9,203 nt of DNA. Origin: Candidatus Fischerbacteria bacterium RBG_13_37_8. GTDB taxonomy: Bacteria > Acidobacteriota > HRBIN11 > MFGW01. The notes beneath the pieces are model-generated. The model made no database searches and had not been told where the DNA came from. It saw nothing but the letters and a program-made list of their open reading frames with translations. The DNA lies in NCBI GenBank assembly GCA_001780385.1, contig MFGW01000146.1:1061-10263 (forward strand). The letters run 5' to 3'. The position numbers were made by a program, and so were the translations under genes. Positions 5,537 through 9,203 of this stretch are shown one piece after another (positions within the stretch are counted from its first letter, which is position 1; each line of letters begins with the position of its first letter).

Positions 5537-7387
5537 ATGATTAAAAAAACATTCTTCGTAATAATAATATTCATCTTCTTTATGCTGTATGGATTAGTAC
5601 TCGACGGAGAACAATCTCATTCAATACTGCAGACTATTACTATTCAAAACACAGGACAAGCATGGATGAAAGGCATCGACATATACGAGAAGAATGTCGG
5701 TTTTCCCTCCTGGCAGGATATGTACAATGCAGGTTTTAGATTCGTTTTTCATAAGGCAAGTCAATACCGTGTTGATAATGCATTTAACAGTTCTCCCGAA
5801 TACCGTTGGTCCGGAATGAGAGATGCCGGCTTAATTCGTGGCGCGTATCATTTCTACAAACACAATGCAGGGACCGTTCAAGAACAGGCACAGCGATACA
5901 TTGACGTTGTGCAGCGGTTAGTACCCGGTGACCTGGGTCCTGTAATGGATGTGGAAGATGAAACTCCTGGACAAAATGCAACCTATTGGATTTCCACTAT
6001 GCATACATTCCTGGATGCTGTGGAAACTGCCTTAGGTCGTACACCGATAATCTACACCAGCGAACGCTATTGGAAAGAATACGTGGGTAATAACAACGAA
6101 TTTTCCGAGTACCCCCTCTGGGTGGTACACAATACAACCGAGAACCAACCAGCATTACCTGCTGGATGGAATGATTGGACCTTCTGGCAATGGCATACCG
6201 AGAATTCAAAAACTCCTATGCCCTACCCATTTAAACAAAAAGATAAAGGAATTGACCTGAACTGGTTTAACGGTACTATCTGGCAGCTTCGTGGTTATGC
6301 TGACCTTGGAAAAATTGCGCATTATAATTTAGGAATAAATCATTATCTCGCCTATGCTGACATTGATGGACATATTTTATTGTCATCCTTCATAGATTTA
6401 GAGCGTACATCGGATTTACATCATCATACACCAAATGCACCCCTTTCTGCCGGCGATCCAGCAATGGGCAGTATCAACAACCTTCTATTCATTGCATACC
6501 GCGCAATGCACAACAGTCATATCTATCTGATAATTCTTAATACTCTCACGCGCGCAAATATCCCTCCAGCACTCATAGACCTCACAGAAACAACCGGCGG
6601 TGATAGTGCAGCAAGTGATCCTATTGTTCAGATCAATCATTCACAAACAAACATTATGTATTGGGGCAACAATAATCATAATTATCGCATATGGTTGGAA
6701 GGCACATGGCATATTGCCGATTTAACTGGTGAATCCGGCAGCCCTGATTCAGCCGGCAATCCCGTCTCCTATATTACTGGAGACATAATTCATACCATTT
6801 CACGCACCGGCAGGGATGGTCATCTCCGCGATATCTGGTTTGAAAATAACACATGGCATACACAGAATATCCTAACAGATTCCCGTAATCAAAATGGCAA
6901 CTCTGCACCCCCAGCTACCTATACACCAGCCATTTATCAACCCTATCACATATCAACAACATATCAACGCATTACAGAGCCCATTCGTATTGTCTATCGT
7001 GCAGTCCGCGGACAAATATGGGAGATTGAGCGTGATACACTTGCCGCAACTAATCTGAGTGATGCATCCAGTGGAGCTCCTGCTGCTGCCGGCAGTCCGG
7101 ATGCATATTTCTTAAATGGAATACCACATATTATCTACCGTGACAGCGAAGGCCGCATTCATGAACTTTATAAACCCGCTTCCACCTGGCGCCACCGTGA
7201 ACTCAATCTCTCCGCCCTTGCCGCTTCTGATCCGCGTGTATGCATTATTGAAAACACACCCTACATCCTGTTTATAGAACCAGGGGGACAGATAATAAGG
7301 GAATCAGGAATAGGGAATGGAAAATGGGCTGTTATTTCAGGGGGACAGGCACTCACAAGTTCACAGTTAACTGCGAATATAATCTAA
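5537..7387 (+). CDS. Secreted GH25 muramidase (lysozyme) fused to a seven-repeat PLL/AAL-like beta-propeller lectin
   Basis: This 616-residue exported protein has a signal peptide at 1-25 (basic MIKK, then a long Phe/Ile core). Residues 43-255 are a glycoside hydrolase family 25 domain, which cuts the MurNAc-GlcNAc bond of peptidoglycan. Seen are D48 in KGIDIY, the barrel motif RGAYHFYKHN at 101-110, the catalytic pair D138/E140 in PVMDVED, RTPIIYTS at 168-175, WQW at 217-219 and GIDLNWFNG at 238-246. From about 260 to 605 there are seven repeats of roughly 45-50 residues. The best is IPHIIYRDSEGRIHELYKP followed by W and the linker SGAPAAAGSPDAY, the pattern of fucose-type PLL/AAL beta-propeller lectins. 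Seven blades fit the PLL subgroup. AAGGAT 5 bases before the ATG sets the start. It is apparently a single-gene unit. A role in binding and digesting foreign or own cell walls is inferred; the sugar ligand is unknown. Confidence 0.95.
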   Translation: MIKKTFFVIIIFIFFMLYGLVLDGEQSHSILQTITIQNTGQAWMKGIDIYEKNVGFPSWQDMYNAGFRFVFHKASQYRVDNAFNSSPEYRWSGMRDAGLIRGAYHFYKHNAGTVQEQAQRYIDVVQRLVPGDLGPVMDVEDETPGQNATYWISTMHTFLDAVETALGRTPIIYTSERYWKEYVGNNNEFSEYPLWVVHNTTENQPALPAGWNDWTFWQWHTENSKTPMPYPFKQKDKGIDLNWFNGTIWQLRGYADLGKIAHYNLGINHYLAYADIDGHILLSSFIDLERTSDLHHHTPNAPLSAGDPAMGSINNLLFIAYRAMHNSHIYLIILNTLTRANIPPALIDLTETTGGDSAASDPIVQINHSQTNIMYWGNNNHNYRIWLEGTWHIADLTGESGSPDSAGNPVSYITGDIIHTISRTGRDGHLRDIWFENNTWHTQNILTDSRNQNGNSAPPATYTPAIYQPYHISTTYQRITEPIRIVYRAVRGQIWEIERDTLAATNLSDASSGAPAAAGSPDAYFLNGIPHIIYRDSEGRIHELYKPASTWRHRELNLSALAASDPRVCIIENTPYILFIEPGGQIIRESGIGNGKWAVISGGQALTSSQLTANII

Positions 7388-7405
7388 TACTAAATAATAA
7401 TGACT

Positions 7406-7455
7406 TTTATTAATGCTTATTTTATTGCAACACCATATTAATAAGCATTAATAAA
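7406..7455. terminator. Perfect 16-bp inverted repeat between convergent genes, possible bidirectional terminator
   Basis: TTTATTAATGCTTATT (7406-7421) is exactly repeated in inverse orientation at 7440-7455 around an 18-base loop. It lies between the convergent GH25-lectin and SRAP genes, where a two-way transcription stop is expected. The stem is almost all A and T, so it is not a classical GC-rich intrinsic terminator. A recombination or element end is the alternative. Confidence 0.5.
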
Positions 7456-7521
7456 CGCACATAAGAATGTGTAAAATATACTATTCGCCATTAGCTGTGA
7501 ACTTGTGAACACCTGTCCGCA

Positions 7522-8160
7522 TTATACATTGCGCGGGGTATTGACAAGCTTCGAGACAGGATAAGCCGCCATTTCATCTGAAGGATAAGGTTTCAATAAG
7601 GGCAGGAGCTCATTTTCTTCCTGGATATCAGGATTGAGCCATAATGATACATGCTCTTTCGGTATAATCACCGGCATCCGGTGATGATACTGCTTCATCA
7701 TTTCATTAGCTTCCGTGGTAATGATAGTGCAGGAATCAAGATGTTCATTTTGTGGAGATACCCAATGTTCGAATAATCCAGCAAAACCAAAAGGCTTGCG
7801 TGATTTGAGATGAATATAATAGGGAATTTTTTCTTTCCCTGATTTCTGCCATTCAAAAAAACCACTGGCAACTATCAGGCAACGCCGCTTTTTGAATGCC
7901 GTTCTGAATGACGGTTTTTTTGTGATTGTCTCCGCACGTGCATTGATCATCTTATAACCAATTGAAGCATCTTTTGCCCATGAAGGTATCAATCCCCATC
8001 TCATCCCTACCAGCTTGCGCTTGCCATCATTAATTACTACACCTATTGTATATCCGGGTGCAATATTATAATTCGGCTTATAATCAAAAATTATCTCATC
8101 TAATTCAAATTCTTCTTCAATTACCTTTATCAAATCAACATCAGTAAATCTTCCACACAT
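7522..8160 (-). CDS. SRAP domain protein, abasic-site DNA-protein crosslinker (YedK/HMCES family)
   Basis: A 212-residue SOS-response-associated peptidase-fold protein. Family members cleave off Met1 and use the exposed Cys2 to form a stable thiazolidine crosslink to abasic sites in single-stranded DNA, shielding them at replication forks. All landmarks are present: MCGRF start with C2, YNIAPG at 31-36, MRWGLIPSWAKD at 53-64, INARAET with N74/R75/E77, the catalytic E103 in GFFEW, and H160 in YHHRMPVI. The C-terminus is the usual KLVNTPRNV. The protein is full length compared with E. coli YedK (about 222 residues). The start is fixed because Cys2 must follow Met1, and AAGGAGG lies 9 bases upstream. 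It is convergent with the GH25 gene. No LexA-type operator was found upstream. A small ORF may precede it in the same transcript. Confidence 0.97.
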   Translation of the reverse strand: MCGRFTDVDLIKVIEEEFELDEIIFDYKPNYNIAPGYTIGVVINDGKRKLVGMRWGLIPSWAKDASIGYKMINARAETITKKPSFRTAFKKRRCLIVASGFFEWQKSGKEKIPYYIHLKSRKPFGFAGLFEHWVSPQNEHLDSCTIITTEANEMMKQYHHRMPVIIPKEHVSLWLNPDIQEENELLPLLKPYPSDEMAAYPVSKLVNTPRNV

Positions 8161-8163
8161 ACT

Positions 8164-8283
8164 CTAATTCCTCCTTGTAATTTCCTTACAGCAATTTGCA
8201 ATAATAATGATGCTGCGCTTTATTCTCACATGGTAATGATATGCCAGCACTTCTTGAAAAGCAATACATTTCGTCTCACGCAT
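8164..8283 (-). CDS. Possible 39-codon upstream ORF or leader peptide before the SRAP gene
   Basis: An ATG at 8281-8283 on the minus strand is preceded, 6 bases upstream, by a strong ribosome site (GGAGGG). The frame runs 39 codons to a TAG whose last base is 3 bases before the SRAP start codon, so the SRAP ribosome site lies inside its last codons. The peptide begins MRETKCIAFQEV, contains four consecutive isoleucines and a CC pair, and is basic at the end. Nothing in it is recognisable and the composition does not look strongly coding. The spacing would allow translational coupling to SRAP. Chance is a serious alternative. Confidence 0.27.
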   Translation of the reverse strand: MRETKCIAFQEVLAYHYHVRIKRSIIIIANCCKEITRRN

Positions 8284-8371
8284 TCAGTTCCCTCCATAAA
8301 AGTAAACCGAGCCAAGACCAAGGCAAAACTTGATTTTCTGTCGCATAACTCTCTACCTTTACCTCTTCAAC

Positions 8372-8400
8372 TTGACCCAAACCTTCTGATTGTTTACAAT
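8372..8400 (+). promoter_or_regulatory. Sigma-70 promoter for the truncated secreted protein gene
   Basis: TTGACC (8372-8377), a 17-base spacer and TACAAT (8395-8400) match the sigma-70 consensus closely. The predicted start is near 8407, giving a leader of about 30 bases that carries the GGAGG ribosome site. Confidence 0.6.
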
Positions 8401-8436
8401 AATTTATTACTTATGCATTTGCATTGGAGGTGCATC

Positions 8437-9203
8437 ATGCGGGAGAAAAGAGTCATATTCTTAGCAGTATTGTTCTTTCTTATATGTGCATTATTAGCAA
8501 AATCACAAGACGATCCAAATTGTTCCAATCAAATATTGGTGGATTACAATGATGCCATCATAGTAGGATTAATGGGAACGTATGATCCGCAATCAGAAGA
8601 GGCGCAATTATTATTCAAGTTTGATAGTGAAGGCAATTTCATTAAGGAGATAAGAGACCTATATAAAGATAAGAAACTGCATGCTCATTCTCATCTTATA
8701 GATTTTATTGATAATGAAGGAAACTATTGGACAAAAAAGTATGACACAGAATCTGAATCGGTAAGTATTGGCAAACATGGAAAAGACAAAAAATTCATTC
8801 CGGTTGTGTCAGTTGATCGAATCGATTCATATTTGGTCACACGGAAAGGTGAAATTTACACATTAAAGACAACTGAAACAAAAGCAGAAATCGCACATTA
8901 CAATCCCGAGAACAAGCAGATGGAGATGCTTTTCCCGATTGAAGATTTCAGCATGAAGAGCATGATTGAATGCGGCTCTTCATTTACATTTAGAAATGAC
9001 ATTTATTTCGTGGTCAATGAAAAAGAAAGCCTTATCTATGTTCTGATTACCGGGCGAAAAACCGCAGAGGCGAGAAAATATTCCCTGGATGGAAAAGTAA
9101 TAAAGAGCTGGAAGGTGGTGCCGGAACCACTTACTGCCGAAGCGTATATCAATGGTATCTACATAGACCGCAAGGGTGATTTATATATACCTCATACATC
9201 GAC
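8437..9203 (+). CDS. Secreted protein of unknown function, beta-propeller-like, truncated by the window edge
   Basis: An ATG at 8437 with GGAGG at 8426-8430 (6-base spacing) opens a frame without stops for 255 codons to the edge of the window, so the C-terminus is missing. The N-terminus MREKRVIFLAVLFFLICALL is a signal peptide with likely cleavage near AKS-QDD; there is no good lipobox, so export to the periplasm or beyond is expected. The mature part is rich in short strand-turn-strand units with Asp/Lys-x-Gly turns: LLFKFDSEGNFIKEI, LIDFIDNEGNYW, YLVTRKGEIYTL, KYSLDGKVIKSW and GIYIDRKGDLYIP. Units of this type are characteristic of NHL/six-bladed beta-propellers, which usually mediate binding. 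No catalytic motif is seen. It is divergent from SRAP and has its own promoter. The fold is inferred and the function is unknown. Confidence 0.85.
   Translation, partial: MREKRVIFLAVLFFLICALLAKSQDDPNCSNQILVDYNDAIIVGLMGTYDPQSEEAQLLFKFDSEGNFIKEIRDLYKDKKLHAHSHLIDFIDNEGNYWTKKYDTESESVSIGKHGKDKKFIPVVSVDRIDSYLVTRKGEIYTLKTTETKAEIAHYNPENKQMEMLFPIEDFSMKSMIECGSSFTFRNDIYFVVNEKESLIYVLITGRKTAEARKYSLDGKVIKSWKVVPEPLTAEAYINGIYIDRKGDLYIPHTS

Noticed and set aside
5784..6209. Two minus-strand open frames inside the GH25 domain
   Set aside because: Both are shadows of the catalytic region and have no start signals.
8161..8436. LexA/SOS box upstream of SRAP
   Set aside because: No CTGT-N8-ACAG or GAAC-N4-GTTC arrangement with correct spacing was found, although isolated half sites occur.
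1..9203. CRISPR array, tRNA/rRNA genes, intact transposase, phage genes
   Set aside because: No regularly spaced repeats, no cloverleaf or rRNA signature, and no recombinase or structural phage protein was seen on either strand.

Overview
This is a roughly 40% GC window from a Gram-negative-type environmental bacterium. Single genes in alternating orientation are separated by 130-370 base gaps, and there is no phage or plasmid backbone. The mix points to a slow-growing anaerobe of the Desulfobacterota, Planctomycetota (Brocadiales-like), Nitrospirota or Omnitrophota kind: a two-CW cysteine protein, a sulfatase-fold/TPR fusion, a PilZ protein, and degenerate intergenic hairpin repeats ending in TTGCGAG / AAGCAATCCC-like sequence. 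That placement is inferred from gene flavour only and is weak.

Layout. Bases 2-679 (+) hold the C-terminal third of lysyl-tRNA synthetase. Convergent to it at 829-1128 (-) is a small two-CW domain protein. From the gap at 1129-1345 a PLP-dependent cystathionine/methionine-type enzyme (1346-2479, +) runs the other way behind a good sigma-70 promoter. After a 214-base gap with nothing recognisable come two genes on the minus strand, read as a likely pair: a 706-residue membrane-anchored or secreted alkaline-phosphatase-superfamily ('sulfatase') protein with a TPR tail (3049-5169), then a PilZ domain protein (2694-2981). A 367-base divergent gap (5170-5536) carries two promoters and a degenerate hairpin-rich repeat. 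Next is a secreted GH25 muramidase fused to a seven-repeat PLL/AAL-type beta-propeller lectin (5537-7387, +). A perfect 16-bp inverted repeat separates it from a convergent SRAP/YedK abasic-site crosslinking protein (7522-8160, -). A possible 39-codon upstream ORF (8164-8283, -) sits tightly in front of the SRAP gene. The window ends inside a secreted, beta-propeller-like protein of unknown function (8437 to the edge, +), again behind a clear promoter.

How the genes relate. Most are independent housekeeping or accessory units: translation, sulfur amino-acid metabolism, DNA repair. The envelope-facing part is the centre and right of the window, with the sulfatase-fold/TPR protein, PilZ, GH25-lectin and the truncated secreted protein. 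No multi-gene defence or biosynthetic system is visible. The most unusual single object is the GH25-propeller lectin fusion. The next is the sulfatase-fold protein, whose formylglycine motif is replaced by Thr-Leu-Pro-Ser-His.
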